DNA of 64,000 nucleotides, taken from NCBI RefSeq assembly GCF_000175575.2, contig NZ_CP005986.1, positions 1,495,549 to 1,559,548 on the forward strand, given 5' to 3'. A program made the position numbers and the translations under genes. Shown one piece after another: positions 1 to 9,594 of the stretch. Each line of letters begins with the position of its first letter. Within the stretch, counting starts at the first letter, position 1. Under the pieces are notes generated by a model. The model saw nothing but the letters and a program-made list of their open reading frames with translations. It ran no database searches and was not told the DNA's origin. Source of the stretch: Acidithiobacillus caldus ATCC 51756. Lineage in GTDB: Bacteria > Pseudomonadota > Gammaproteobacteria > Acidithiobacillales > Acidithiobacillaceae.

Positions 1-1305
1 GGGCCCGTGCTGCAGCCGCCTGGAAAGAAACGCGAACACCCGGTCCATGACCAGCAGTCCCAGGATTTCAATGGCCCCGGTATCCTCGGCGATGGGGATG
101 AATTCTGCGGGACTGATGGTGCCCAGGGTCGGGTGATGCCAACGCAGTAGTGCCTCACAGCCAACGACACGGTGACCGTGGATATCGACCTTGGGCTGGT
201 ATGCCAGTTGGAACTGCTCCGCCTGCGTTTGCAAGGCTTCCTGCATGGCCCTTTCGATTCGGTGCCTTCGCGCAAAACGCTCGGCCATGCGCGCGTCGTA
301 GAGCAGGGCCCGGTTACTCAGGCGATGCGCCGAGGCCAGGGCAAGTCCAGCGGCGCGCAAGGCGGCATTGCTCTGCTGGATGTCGATTCCACTGCCCTCG
401 TCGGTCACCAGCGCATAGCCGCCGCGTCCGTGCAGAACGACGTGGGATCCGTGGAAGGGCAAAGGCGCGAAGATAGTATCGAAAATTCGGTCCACCTCGA
501 GTTCGAGGTCCGCCGTCTGTGGAAAGACTGCAAGAAACGTTTGCCCGCGCCAGACGCCACAGAGTCCGCCCCGCTCACCCACCAGCGACGCCAGCCGTGT
601 GCCCGCTTCCCGCAGCAGGTAATCCACCGATTGCGTACCCTCCAGCAAAATCAACTGGTCGGCATCGCTCAACTCGATGAGGAGAAAAACCAGGGCCTTG
701 TGACCTTCCCGGGTGAGGCTTTCCAGTCCACGACACAGACCATGGCGGTTGAGGAGTCCAGTGATGCTGTCGTGACTGGCGAGGTAGGCGATGTCGTGCT
801 CGCGAGCGGCCAGTGCCTGCTGTTGAGCGCTGATGGTCTGTCCGTAGGCATCGAGCCGCTGTCGCGCCTGGCGATGCAGCAGACGGGTCTGCAGGGCATT
901 GCGAATGCGCTTGAGGGCTTCGTCCAGGTCGAAGGGTTTGAGAATGAAATCCAGAGCGCCGGCGTCCAGGGCGGCGGCCCGGGTCTCCGGGTCTGTCTGT
1001 GCCGTCAGCACGATGCAAGGCAAGTAATCCCCATCGGCTATCTGCGTTCGCAGCCGGGCCATGACCTCTAGACCATCCAGTCCGGGCATCCGCATGTCCA
1101 GCAGCAAGAGGTCGTAGGGGTGAGCGAGCCAGCGTTCCACGGCTTTCTCTGGTGAGGATTCGACATCCACGGAGCGGAATCCTGCCTCCGCCAGGAGTTC
1201 GGCCAGTACCGCAAGATTGGAGGGATTATCGTCCACCACGAGAATCCGAGCCTCGGCCATTGCTTCGGGCAAAGCTTTCGGCTCGAGGTCGTCCAATTCG
1301 CTCAT
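1..1305 (-). CDS. Response regulator with degenerate GGDEF and EAL domain (partial)
   Basis: Cytoplasmic signalling protein, probably a cyclic-di-GMP phosphodiesterase controlled by phosphorylation. The ATG is at 1303-1305; 435 codons are visible and the C-terminus lies beyond the left edge. An N-terminal receiver domain (residues about 20-135) has the ILVVDDN acidic cluster, the LLLLDMRMPG phosphoacceptor (D70) and a lysine in ILKPFD. A GGDEF-like middle (about 165-320) lacks a recognisable GGDEF signature; the region that should carry it reads GVWRGQTFL, so cyclase activity is unlikely. An EAL domain follows with the EALLRW signature (E384) and the PAEFIPIAEDTG segment. The start overlaps the stop of the upstream hybrid kinase by 4 bases (ATGA), so the two are translationally coupled and probably form one phosphorelay. 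Catalysis cannot be judged because most of the EAL domain is missing here. Confidence 0.88.
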   Translation of the reverse strand, partial: MSELDDLEPKALPEAMAEARILVVDDNPSNLAVLAELLAEAGFRSVDVESSPEKAVERWLAHPYDLLLLDMRMPGLDGLEVMARLRTQIADGDYLPCIVLTAQTDPETRAAALDAGALDFILKPFDLDEALKRIRNALQTRLLHRQARQRLDAYGQTISAQQQALAAREHDIAYLASHDSITGLLNRHGLCRGLESLTREGHKALVFLLIELSDADQLILLEGTQSVDYLLREAGTRLASLVGERGGLCGVWRGQTFLAVFPQTADLELEVDRIFDTIFAPLPFHGSHVVLHGRGGYALVTDEGSGIDIQQSNAALRAAGLALASAHRLSNRALLYDARMAERFARRHRIERAMQEALQTQAEQFQLAYQPKVDIHGHRVVGCEALLRWHHPTLGTISPAEFIPIAEDTGAIEILGLLVMDRVFAFLSRRLQHGP

Positions 1306-4300
1306 GACTGCCCCGAGAGGTCCGGACGAACATCGTCCGAAGCGAGCTGAAGCCCGTCAAAAACGGCATGAACCTGCGCCAGATCGATGGGTTTGGTCAG
1401 GTAACCCTGAAAAAGGCCGCTTTCCTCCGCCTGCTGGCGTGCCGGCAGGGTAGCGTCGGCGGAAAGGGCAAGAATGGGGATGGCCGCCGTCTCCGACCAT
1501 TTCTTGAGGCGTGCTGCCACCTGCTGCCCCGAGATACCCGGCAGATTGAGATCCATGAGGATGAGATCGGGCTGGTGCAAAAGCGCGAGCTCCAGACCGC
1601 GCTCGCCATCCGTGGCTCGCAAAAGCCGTAGATCGTCCCGCTCCGCGACGATTTCCTCCATGAGGGCGGCGTTGGCTGGGTTGTCTTCCACGTAGAGCAC
1701 GAGGCGACGGCGCGGGCCCGACGCAGGGGCAGCGGTAGCAGCATCCGCCAGCGGAGAACGGGCGTCATTCTTCGGCGACGTCCCCGCCTCGGCTCGATGC
1801 GCCGGCAGAAAGACGAAAAAGGTCGTACCTTCGCCTTCGCGACTTTCAAACCGGATTTCACCACCCATGCGTTCCACCAGCTCCTTGGTAATCATGAGGC
1901 CGATGCCCGTACCTTCGATCGGACCATTTTCCTGGCCCAAACGTTCAAAGGGCCGAAAAAGACGGTGCTGCCGGTCCGCCGGAATGCCGATGCCCGTATC
2001 GCTGATGGCTATACCCAGACACACGGGCCGCTCTGCGCGCTCCGGTATCGGCGCCAGGCTGCGGATCAGAACGCGACCGCCGGGACGATTGTACTTGATG
2101 GCATTGCTCAGCAGATTGAGCAGGATCTGGCGCGTGCGGGTCAGATCGACACAGACCCACAAGGGATCATCGCCCAAGGTCTCCAACAACTGCACGTCCC
2201 GCTCACGCGCAAGGTCCGCCACCATCTCGCTGGTCTCCCGCAGCAGGGCAGCCAGACTCAACACCTCGGGCGAAAAGGTCAGTTCACCCGCCTCGATTCG
2301 GGCCAGATTGAGCACGTCGTTGATGAGGCTGAGCAAATGCTGTCCGGCATCGCGAATGTGCTCCACGAAGCCTTGTTGCCGCGGGGAGAGAGGCTCGCGG
2401 CGCGAGGTAGACAGGAGCTGGGCAAAGCCCAGAATGGAGTTCAGGGGAGTGCGCAGCTCGTGGGACATGGACGACAAAAATTGCGACTTGGCCTGATTCG
2501 CACGCTCCGCCTGCTCCTTGCTCTCCACCAGACGCTGTTCATACTGGCGCTGCGCCTCGCGCTGGCGCAGGGTGACGATCATGATGGCGCAGGTACTGAA
2601 GAAGGGTTCCAGCAGGTTCAAGAGGGACTCGTCGATGCCTTCCTCACGGTTCGCCACACCCACCACGCCCACCAGCTCCTCCCCCTGAAAGAGCGGAATA
2701 CCCAGGTAATTGTGCAGTTCCGGGTGGCCTGGCGGAGTGCCACCGCAGCGCTGCTCATGGCGCATGTCGGGAACGATCACCGGGGCACGGCTACGCATGA
2801 CGGCACCGATGAGATTATCGGGATTGCAAAAGAGCATGTCCCCAGCCAGCACCTGGGCGTAGAGGGCATCGGACGCGGGACTCCAGGACAGATTGGTGAT
2901 CGCGTGAATCTTCAGGCAGGGGTCCGGCTTGATCCCAAAAAGCACCTCCCCCAGAAATCCATAGCGTGCGCCCGTCATCGCCAAGAGCTGGTCGAGCATC
3001 CGATCCCAGACCATGCGGGAATCCACCTCCCGCAGAAAGGACTGCACCGTCTCATTGAGTCCCGCGAGCAGTTTTTCCTGACTCTCCCGGAGTTGGCGCG
3101 CTTCCAGCTCTGCTGTTATATCCTGGGTGATGCCCACCATGGCCACGACCTTGCCGTCGTCGTCGTGGACGAGATCCCCACGAGCGCGCAGCCAGGTACG
3201 CGGCCCGTTCCCCTGACGGACCAGGGGATAATCGAAACGAAAGGCACCACCGTCACGCAAGGACTGCTGCAGGGCGGCATCGATGGCCGCATGGTAGGCA
3301 GGATCGATGCGCCGACGCAGCTGCGACTGAGGTATCGACCGTGTCTCTGGCGGCAGACCCAGGAGTCGGGCAAAACCCTCGCTGATGGTCATCTCACCAT
3401 TGGCGAGATTCAGGGACCAGGCCCCCTGACGCGCAAATCGCTCGCCGCGCCGCTGAATGTCCTGGAGGCGATGGAGATCGGCGTTCAAGGCATCGATCTC
3501 CGTCATGTCCTGGACGACGACGACGAAGCCGACGCGCTGGCCATCCGGACCCAGCAATGGCGCCATGGTGGTCAGCAGGTGCCACTGCCGTTCTCCCAGG
3601 GGCAGCACCAACTTTTCGCGGGCAGGCTTGCCGGTGCTGCGGATCTGCGCCTGAAGCGCACCGTAGGCCACCAGCACCGGGGTGGGGAGCACGGCGCGCA
3701 GATTTTCCCGAGACAGCGCTTCGGGGGACTTTCCCAACAGCTGGGCAAAGGCCTTGTTGACCAGGATGAAGCGCTGCTCGTCGTCGATGGCAGCGATGAG
3801 GCTCGGCGTGCTGTCGATGACCGTTTGCAGTAGCGCCCGCTCGCGCGTGAGTTCGACCTCACGCGCGCGCAGCTGCGTTAGCAGGCGCTCGGCATCGACC
3901 CGGGCCTGCAGGGTGGCAGAAAACTCCAGGGCATAATCCTCCAGGAGCGAGAGCTCGTCACCCTGCCAGGCACGAGAACGAGTGTCCAGGACGCACAGGA
4001 CGGCCGCCGCGACCTCACCATCCACCACCACCGGCGCACTGGCAAAGGAGCCAACCCCAGCCGCGCGAAAGCCGCTGCTGTCGGCGGCATCCGGCACAGC
4101 GTGGTGTGGGCGCCCGTGCAAGAGGCTGTAGCGGCAGACATGCTCCACCGTATCGCGAGCGATGGCCGCCTCTGGGCTGCGGATCAGGTGGAGGATGTCG
4201 GTGCCACGCAGGGCCAGTGCCACCTCGGCCACATCGAAACTCTTGCGCACCATCGCCACACCGCGCTGGAGAATGTCGGTGGAGGCCAGATACGCGTTGT

Positions 4301-4358
4301 GCAAGGCTTGCGCCGCCCCGTACTGAGGATCGGTTTCCTCGATGTTTACGGCGCCCAC
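1302..4358 (-). CDS. Hybrid sensor histidine kinase (GAF-PAS-PAS-GAF-HisKA-HATPase-REC)
   Basis: A 1018-residue soluble-looking sensor kinase that autophosphorylates and passes phosphate to its own receiver. In order: a GAF-like region (about 20-150), a first PAS domain after LLQTVIDSTPS (about 178-290), a second PAS/PAC (about 310-420), a second GAF (about 430-600), HisKA with MSHELRTPLN (H633), HATPase_c with NLLSNAIKYN, DTGIGI and GTGIGL, and a C-terminal receiver with LYVEDNPANA, LILMDLNLPG (D936) and the YLTKPID lysine. No membrane segment is evident, so the signal is likely cytoplasmic. The start is GTG at 4356-4358, preceded by GAGGAG at good spacing. The stop overlaps the start of the EAL regulator gene, the obvious downstream partner. 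The ligand is unknown. Confidence 0.93.
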   Translation of the reverse strand: MGAVNIEETDPQYGAAQALHNAYLASTDILQRGVAMVRKSFDVAEVALALRGTDILHLIRSPEAAIARDTVEHVCRYSLLHGRPHHAVPDAADSSGFRAAGVGSFASAPVVVDGEVAAAVLCVLDTRSRAWQGDELSLLEDYALEFSATLQARVDAERLLTQLRAREVELTRERALLQTVIDSTPSLIAAIDDEQRFILVNKAFAQLLGKSPEALSRENLRAVLPTPVLVAYGALQAQIRSTGKPAREKLVLPLGERQWHLLTTMAPLLGPDGQRVGFVVVVQDMTEIDALNADLHRLQDIQRRGERFARQGAWSLNLANGEMTISEGFARLLGLPPETRSIPQSQLRRRIDPAYHAAIDAALQQSLRDGGAFRFDYPLVRQGNGPRTWLRARGDLVHDDDGKVVAMVGITQDITAELEARQLRESQEKLLAGLNETVQSFLREVDSRMVWDRMLDQLLAMTGARYGFLGEVLFGIKPDPCLKIHAITNLSWSPASDALYAQVLAGDMLFCNPDNLIGAVMRSRAPVIVPDMRHEQRCGGTPPGHPELHNYLGIPLFQGEELVGVVGVANREEGIDESLLNLLEPFFSTCAIMIVTLRQREAQRQYEQRLVESKEQAERANQAKSQFLSSMSHELRTPLNSILGFAQLLSTSRREPLSPRQQGFVEHIRDAGQHLLSLINDVLNLARIEAGELTFSPEVLSLAALLRETSEMVADLARERDVQLLETLGDDPLWVCVDLTRTRQILLNLLSNAIKYNRPGGRVLIRSLAPIPERAERPVCLGIAISDTGIGIPADRQHRLFRPFERLGQENGPIEGTGIGLMITKELVERMGGEIRFESREGEGTTFFVFLPAHRAEAGTSPKNDARSPLADAATAAPASGPRRRLVLYVEDNPANAALMEEIVAERDDLRLLRATDGERGLELALLHQPDLILMDLNLPGISGQQVAARLKKWSETAAIPILALSADATLPARQQAEESGLFQGYLTKPIDLAQVHAVFDGLQLASDDVRPDLSGQS

Positions 4359-4445
4359 AAAGTCTCCTCATCACCCGTTCACGGCTCTAGATAGTCGATG
4401 TTCGGCGACTTCGCAGGGTTTGGGTCGCTGGTGACGACGACCCCA

Positions 4446-7400
4446 TCAGCAAAAATCCCGGGATGAGGTGGCCAGTTTCCCCAACCAGTGGCTGTAGTCC
4501 TCCAGACGATGGGCAATGAGGTGGCGGACCCGCCCTTCCCGCTCCAGGGTACCGCTCACCACCAGCAGCCGTCCCTGCAGGATGGCCCGACGCCAGGGCT
4601 CCACTTGGCTAGGCCAGACGATGACGTTGATCCGGTCGCTTTCGTCTTCCAGGGTCAGGAATACCGTTCCGTGGGCCGTAGCCGGGCGCTGACGATGAGT
4701 GACGAGGCCAGCGATACGTCTCGCCCCTCCAGCAAAAGCGCGCCCTAGCTCGGCGATGGGACGACACCCCTCTGCCTGCAGGTGCGGTCGCAGGAAATGC
4801 AGAGGGTGGGGTCCGAGACTCAGACCCAACTGGGCATAGTCGATACGACACCGTGTCGCCGCCGGCGTTGCCGCCAGTGCCATCTTTGGTTCTGCAGCGG
4901 GAGCCAGGGGCAATGGCGTCGCTGCACGCACCGCCGCAACCTGCCAAAGGCTCTGGCGCCGGTCCAGGCCCTCCTCCTCCCAGGCCCCTGCCCGGGCGAG
5001 TCGCTCCACCTCGGCGCGGGGGCAGCCCAGTTCCTGCACCAGAGCTACCGGATCCAGGGCACCACCCTGTTCGCGCCAGGCGACGATCCTTTGCGCCACC
5101 TCCCGTGGCAAGCCACGCAGCTGGTGAAAGCCCAGGCGCAGCGTGCGCCCATGGGCGCGGCTGTCCCAGACACTGTGGCGGATGGACAGGGGCAGCACCG
5201 TCACGCCGCGCTCGCGCGCCTCGCGCACGATCTGTGCGGGGGCGTAAAAACCCATGGGCTGGCTGTTCAGCAGCGCCGCGCTGAAAACGGCTGGGTGGTG
5301 GCATTTGAGCCAGGCCGAGGCATAGACCAGGAGGGCGAAGCTCGCGGCGTGGGACTCGGGAAAGCCGTACTCGGCAAAACCCTGAATCTGTTGACAGAGC
5401 TGCTGGGCGAAGGTGTCGTCGTAGCCGCGCGCCCGCAGTCCCTCGCGCAGACGCTCCTGGTAGGGGCCAAGATTACCGTGCCGGCGCCAGGCGGCCATGG
5501 CGCGGCGCAGACCGTCGGCGGCGTCGCCATCGAAACCCGCCGCCTCCATGGCGATCTGCATCACCTGCTCCTGAAAGATGGGCACACCCAGGGTTCGCTC
5601 CAGAACCTTGCGCACCTCCGGGCCCGGATAGTGTACCGGCTCCAGACCTTCGCGCCGGCGCAGGTAGGGATGCACCATGCCCCCCTGGATGGGGCCTGGG
5701 CGGATGATGGCCACCTCGATGACCAGATCGTAAAAACAGCGGGGTTTGAGGCGGGGCAACATGCTCATCTGGGCACGCGATTCCACCTGAAAGACCCCCA
5801 GACTCTCCCCCCGTTGGAGCATGGCATAGACCGCCGGATCCTCCGGCGGAATATCGGCCAGGGTGCACCCTAGGTCATCCAGGGCCCGGCGCAGCACGCT
5901 GAGCATGCCCAGAGCGAGCAGATCCACTTTCAGGATACCCAGGAGGTCGAGGTCGTTCTTGTCCCACTGGATGACCGTTCTGCCGGCCATGCGGGCGGGC
6001 TCGATGGGGACCAAGGCATCCAAAGGCTCAGCGCTGAGCACCATCCCACCCACGTGCTGAGAGAGGTGGCGCGGCAGCCCCACCAGAGCATTGGCCACCA
6101 CCAGCAGACGCTGCACCGCCGGGCTCTCGGGATCGAAACCCGCTTCCCGCAGGCGTTCTGGCCGCAGACGGCGGCCATCCCACCAGGCCAGACCACGCCC
6201 GAGGGCATCCTGCTCCGCAGTGCTGAAGCCCAAGGCCCGGGCTGCATCGCGCAGGGCACTGCGCGGGCGATAGTGGCGCACACTGGCGGTCAGGGCGGCG
6301 TGGCGGCGGCCATATCGAGCAAAAACAAACTGGATGACCTCCTCGCGGCGCTCGTGCTCAAAATCCACATCGATGTCCGGCGGCTCTCCCCGTTCCCGCG
6401 ACAGGAAACGGGAAAAAAGCAGATTGCCACGGGTGGGATCCACCTCCGTGATGCCCAAGGCATAACAGAGCACCGAATTGGCCGCAGATCCCCTTCCCTG
6501 GCACAGAATGCCCCGACTTTTGGCAAACTGGACGATCTCGTGCACCGTCAGAAAATACGGGCCATACCCCAGTTCGTGGACGATGCGCAACTCTTCCTCC
6601 AGTTGCCTCGCCACCTTTCCGGGAATGCCGTCGGGATAGCGCAACCCAAGCCCGGCTTTGGCCAGGAAGCGCAGATGCTCCTCGGGACTGCGCTCCAACG
6701 GGCAGGTACCGGGCGGGTAGCGGTACCGCAGGCTGTCCAGAGAAAAGGTGCAGGATGCCGCCACCGCCAAGGTTTCCGCCAAAAGGTTCTGAGGATAGAG
6801 GGTATCCAGTTGCGCGCGGGAACGCAGATGCGCCTCACCGTTGGCTGCCAGCGCCCAACCCAGTTCGCTCAGGGGACGGCCCAGACGAATGGCGGTGAGC
6901 ACATCCAGGAGAAAACGCTCGCGACGCCGGGCCATGGTCACCGCCCCGCAGGCCAGCCCGCGGATCCCCGTCCCTTCCATCCAGCGGCGCAGCCCTGCCA
7001 GACGCTGGGAGTGGTCCCCCCGATAACGGAGGACGAGGCCAAGGCGCAGACGCTCCCTCCCCCAGTGCCGAGACAGTTCGGCCAGGATCGCGGGCGGCTC
7101 CCCAGCTCGTCCCCAGTCCGGCAAAAGGATGGCCAAAAGCCCTGGGCAAGGAAAAAGATCCGCCCACTCCAGTCGATAATCGCCCTTGCCTGCCCGTCCC
7201 CGCGCCAGGCCGATGAGCTGCGCCAAGGCGGCATAGCCGCGGGCATCCTGCACCAGGAGCACGAGCTCCTGGCCGTCCACCAGCCGAAAGCGGCTCCCCA
7301 AGATGAGTTTCAGACCCGCCTCCCGGGCCGCAACGTGCGCGCGAGGGGCACTGATGAGGCTGCACTCCTCGGTAATGGCAAGGCCGGCGTAGCCGAGTTG

Positions 7401-7517
7401 CGCCGCGCGCTCCACCAGCGCCTCCACCGTTGCAGTAGCCTGAAGAAAACTCAGGTTGCTCTGACAGCACAGTTCGACGTAGGCCGGATGGGTCTCAGTC
7501 TCAGGCAAAGTAGCCAT
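4446..7517 (-). CDS. dnaE2: Error-prone DNA polymerase DnaE2/ImuC
   Basis: Alpha-subunit-type C-family polymerase (1023 aa) that performs translesion synthesis after DNA damage. A PHP domain occupies the N-terminus (AYVELCCQSNLSFL, with some metal-ligand positions replaced), followed by the polymerase core with CQGRGSAANS and the catalytic aspartates in PPDIDVDFEH, and a C-terminal OB-fold (RIAGLVTHRQRP onward). The length is typical of DnaE2 rather than replicative DnaE (about 1160). The reading frame stays open far upstream to 8090, but that stretch is antisense-like overlap with imuB; the ATG at 7515-7517 gives the canonical family N-terminus. It overlaps the end of imuB by 17 bases, is last in lexA-imuA-imuB-dnaE2, and is therefore expected to be SOS-induced. 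Confidence 0.95.
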   Translation of the reverse strand: MATLPETETHPAYVELCCQSNLSFLQATATVEALVERAAQLGYAGLAITEECSLISAPRAHVAAREAGLKLILGSRFRLVDGQELVLLVQDARGYAALAQLIGLARGRAGKGDYRLEWADLFPCPGLLAILLPDWGRAGEPPAILAELSRHWGRERLRLGLVLRYRGDHSQRLAGLRRWMEGTGIRGLACGAVTMARRRERFLLDVLTAIRLGRPLSELGWALAANGEAHLRSRAQLDTLYPQNLLAETLAVAASCTFSLDSLRYRYPPGTCPLERSPEEHLRFLAKAGLGLRYPDGIPGKVARQLEEELRIVHELGYGPYFLTVHEIVQFAKSRGILCQGRGSAANSVLCYALGITEVDPTRGNLLFSRFLSRERGEPPDIDVDFEHERREEVIQFVFARYGRRHAALTASVRHYRPRSALRDAARALGFSTAEQDALGRGLAWWDGRRLRPERLREAGFDPESPAVQRLLVVANALVGLPRHLSQHVGGMVLSAEPLDALVPIEPARMAGRTVIQWDKNDLDLLGILKVDLLALGMLSVLRRALDDLGCTLADIPPEDPAVYAMLQRGESLGVFQVESRAQMSMLPRLKPRCFYDLVIEVAIIRPGPIQGGMVHPYLRRREGLEPVHYPGPEVRKVLERTLGVPIFQEQVMQIAMEAAGFDGDAADGLRRAMAAWRRHGNLGPYQERLREGLRARGYDDTFAQQLCQQIQGFAEYGFPESHAASFALLVYASAWLKCHHPAVFSAALLNSQPMGFYAPAQIVREARERGVTVLPLSIRHSVWDSRAHGRTLRLGFHQLRGLPREVAQRIVAWREQGGALDPVALVQELGCPRAEVERLARAGAWEEEGLDRRQSLWQVAAVRAATPLPLAPAAEPKMALAATPAATRCRIDYAQLGLSLGPHPLHFLRPHLQAEGCRPIAELGRAFAGGARRIAGLVTHRQRPATAHGTVFLTLEDESDRINVIVWPSQVEPWRRAILQGRLLVVSGTLEREGRVRHLIAHRLEDYSHWLGKLATSSRDFC

Positions 7518-8910
7518 GCAGAAAAACCCCACCGCGGCGACGATCACGGAAGACCCAGCAGCGCGCGCCATCGCCACGACGCCACAGGAAATAGTCGCGG
7601 TCCACATCCGCACCGTCCCACCACCCCCCCTGGATGCGCTCCACCTCGCTGTGGGGACGGACATCTCCGTCTTCCAGAGCCCGGGGTTCGGGCAAGAGCC
7701 ACAGAGGACGGCGATCCGGACCCTCCCAGGACTGCGGGCGGCCGCGGGCGGGCAGCAGGCGGTAGGCGTGTTCGGGCCGATGATCGGGCCAGGGGCTGAG
7801 GATGTACACGGCCTCCGGACCAAGACGGGCCTGCCACTGCTCCAGGAGCCGCTCCTGACGTTCGGCCAGATCCTCCCGCCAGAAATCCCGTTGTTGCCCC
7901 TGCCAGGGACAGGTATCCAGCGCCTCGAGCACGATGGTCTCGGCGGCAAAGGTCCAGGGACGGCGCTGCAGACGTCCCTGCCAGAGCTCCAGAAAGAGCT
8001 CGCGATCGCTGAGGATTTCCCGACTTTCCAGACAGTCCTCGAAACGTCCCTCCCGGCCTTGCAGGCGCAGTTGCCAACGACGCGCACCAAGTCCAGCCCG
8101 CGTCAGCATCTTCTGGAGTTCCCGAAAGAGCCGGGCCAAAGGGAAACGCAAGGCCGGCCAATCCCCCGCCGGCTGCACCAGTTCAAGCTCCCGCCGTGGT
8201 ACTTCGGGGAAGGCAAAATACGGGCGTGGATCGGGACGCAGGCCCGCCACGATCTGCAGGAATTCTCCCCAGTAGGGACCAAAACGCTGGGCACGCGCCG
8301 CATCGTCCAGGGCCGCCAGATCTCCAAGCGTACCCAACCCCAGACTGTACCAGAGCTCCTGGACCCTGGTTTCGGCAGGGAGTGCGCTCAGGGGCAAACG
8401 CGGCCAGACCTGCGCCCACTGCTGCCGGCTCACCGTCCAACCGGCCCCGTCCGCTGCTCCCAGGGCCAGCAGCACAGCGCCCGTAGCCGTGGGCGCCGCT
8501 CCCCAGCGCCAGCGCGGGCCACCTTCCGCGCGTGCCCGCAGGGCCTCGAGAAAGGCCTGGCGTCCCGCGCGCCAGCGGGGATTGCTGCCCACTTCCACAC
8601 CCAGGGCCGTTGACCAGGGTTCGAGGATAGCCACCTGCGGTCCCCAGCCGTAGAGCCAATGCGCCCAGTCCCGCAAAAACTCCAGCCGCCGCTGCGGTCG
8701 TTCAGGGCGCAGCCGCAGAGCGGGACAGAGGGCCCTGGCCTTGGCCAGACTCATCCCAGGCGCAAGCCCGCAGTGTATGGCCATGGGCCCGCGCTGCTGG
8801 AGACGGTGTCGGCCATCCGCCAACACCACCGGAGCCATGCCCTGCTCGTCCTGCTCCCAGAGGCCAGCATCCAGCTCCGGGAAATAGACCGCCACGTAAT
8901 AGGAGGCCAT
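7501..8910 (-). CDS. imuB: ImuB, Y-family polymerase-like mutasome subunit
   Basis: A 469-residue Y-family-like protein that links DnaE2 to the sliding clamp in the mutasome. The N-terminus (MASYYVAVYFPELD) lacks the metal-binding aspartate motif of active DinB/UmuC enzymes, as is known for ImuB, so it should be a non-catalytic adaptor. Segments recognisable from the family include GMSLAKARAL and LGLGTLGDLAAL (helix-hairpin-helix-like). The start is uncertain: an in-frame GTG at 8914-8916 would add two residues; I chose the ATG at 8908-8910. It lies 18 bases after imuA and overlaps dnaE2, so the set is translated as one unit. Confidence 0.9.
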   Translation of the reverse strand: MASYYVAVYFPELDAGLWEQDEQGMAPVVLADGRHRLQQRGPMAIHCGLAPGMSLAKARALCPALRLRPERPQRRLEFLRDWAHWLYGWGPQVAILEPWSTALGVEVGSNPRWRAGRQAFLEALRARAEGGPRWRWGAAPTATGAVLLALGAADGAGWTVSRQQWAQVWPRLPLSALPAETRVQELWYSLGLGTLGDLAALDDAARAQRFGPYWGEFLQIVAGLRPDPRPYFAFPEVPRRELELVQPAGDWPALRFPLARLFRELQKMLTRAGLGARRWQLRLQGREGRFEDCLESREILSDRELFLELWQGRLQRRPWTFAAETIVLEALDTCPWQGQQRDFWREDLAERQERLLEQWQARLGPEAVYILSPWPDHRPEHAYRLLPARGRPQSWEGPDRRPLWLLPEPRALEDGDVRPHSEVERIQGGWWDGADVDRDYFLWRRGDGARCWVFRDRRRGGVFLHGYFA

Positions 8911-8928
8911 GGTCACGGCTTCTGGCCA

Positions 8929-9594
8929 TCAGATGGCCAGAGGGAGCTGCTCCCCTTCGGGCAAGGAGACCACTCCACGGCCCGGCATGCCGCCTCGCCT
9001 TTTCTGCACCGTGACGGCCACCCCCCGACGGTCGGGATGCAGTTGCAGGCGCAGCGCCGCCCATCCTGCTCCCTGCTGCTCTCCCTCGTTGAAAAAGAAA
9101 AAGGCTGCCGTATCCCCTGCTTGCGCAGCCAACTGCAGACGCCGCCAGGCCGTCGTATCCAGGGGTGGCGGCCAGGCCAGCACGGCACTGCAGGTGCCAG
9201 AACGCAAGGCACTCTCCAGGGCCCAGAGACGATCCTGCCGCTGCCGTGGGTGGAGGCAGAGCATGCGCTCCAGACGCAGACCAGCAGCGGCCAGGGCCGG
9301 AGGATAGGGCAGATAGGGCGGTGTCACCCAAAGGATCCAGCGTTTTTGCTGCTGGCTCAGGCTCGCCAGGACAGGCAGCAAAAGGCGCAGTTCGCCAATG
9401 CCCGGCGTGCTGCTGTGGATTTCGGTGATACCTCCCCGCGGCCAGCCGCCCAGCAACCGATCCAGTTCTTCCTGACCCGTCTTCAGGAGTGCAGAGTCAC
9501 CACCCCGCGCCGTGGCTTCATACCCCGGGCTGTGCAGGCCACGCCAAAGACTCCGCGGATGCTCCCGGAGCAGGGATTCCAATGCTGGCTTCAT
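8929..9594 (-). CDS. imuA: ImuA, RecA/SulA-like mutasome protein
   Basis: A 221-residue RecA-fold-like protein of the ImuA (SulA-related) group, which works with ImuB and DnaE2 in damage-induced mutagenesis. The segment GQEELDRLLGGWPRGGITEI matches the family N-terminal region, followed by the Walker-like EIHSSTPGIGELRLLLPVL, where the usual GKT is replaced, so ATP binding is doubtful. The start overlaps the lexA stop by 4 bases (ATGA, 9591-9594). Position between lexA and imuB makes the assignment firm although overall sequence conservation in this family is modest. Confidence 0.88.
   Translation of the reverse strand: MKPALESLLREHPRSLWRGLHSPGYEATARGGDSALLKTGQEELDRLLGGWPRGGITEIHSSTPGIGELRLLLPVLASLSQQQKRWILWVTPPYLPYPPALAAAGLRLERMLCLHPRQRQDRLWALESALRSGTCSAVLAWPPPLDTTAWRRLQLAAQAGDTAAFFFFNEGEQQGAGWAALRLQLHPDRRGVAVTVQKRRGGMPGRGVVSLPEGEQLPLAI

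Noticed and set aside
172-1071. 299-codon plus-strand frame at the left end
   Set aside because: The minus strand encodes receiver, degenerate GGDEF and EAL motifs in a continuous frame.
1797-3833. 678-codon plus-strand open frame opposite the hybrid kinase
   Set aside because: High GC keeps antisense frames open; the minus strand encodes recognisable kinase domains.
4422-4443. GGGTCG...CGACCC hairpin downstream of dnaE2
   Set aside because: Six-base stem with a ten-base loop and no T-tract; too weak to call a terminator.
6054-7799. 581-codon plus-strand frame opposite dnaE2
   Set aside because: Antisense shadow; no start site or domain support.
7518-8090. N-terminal extension of dnaE2
   Set aside because: Lies within imuB in another frame and lacks family similarity.
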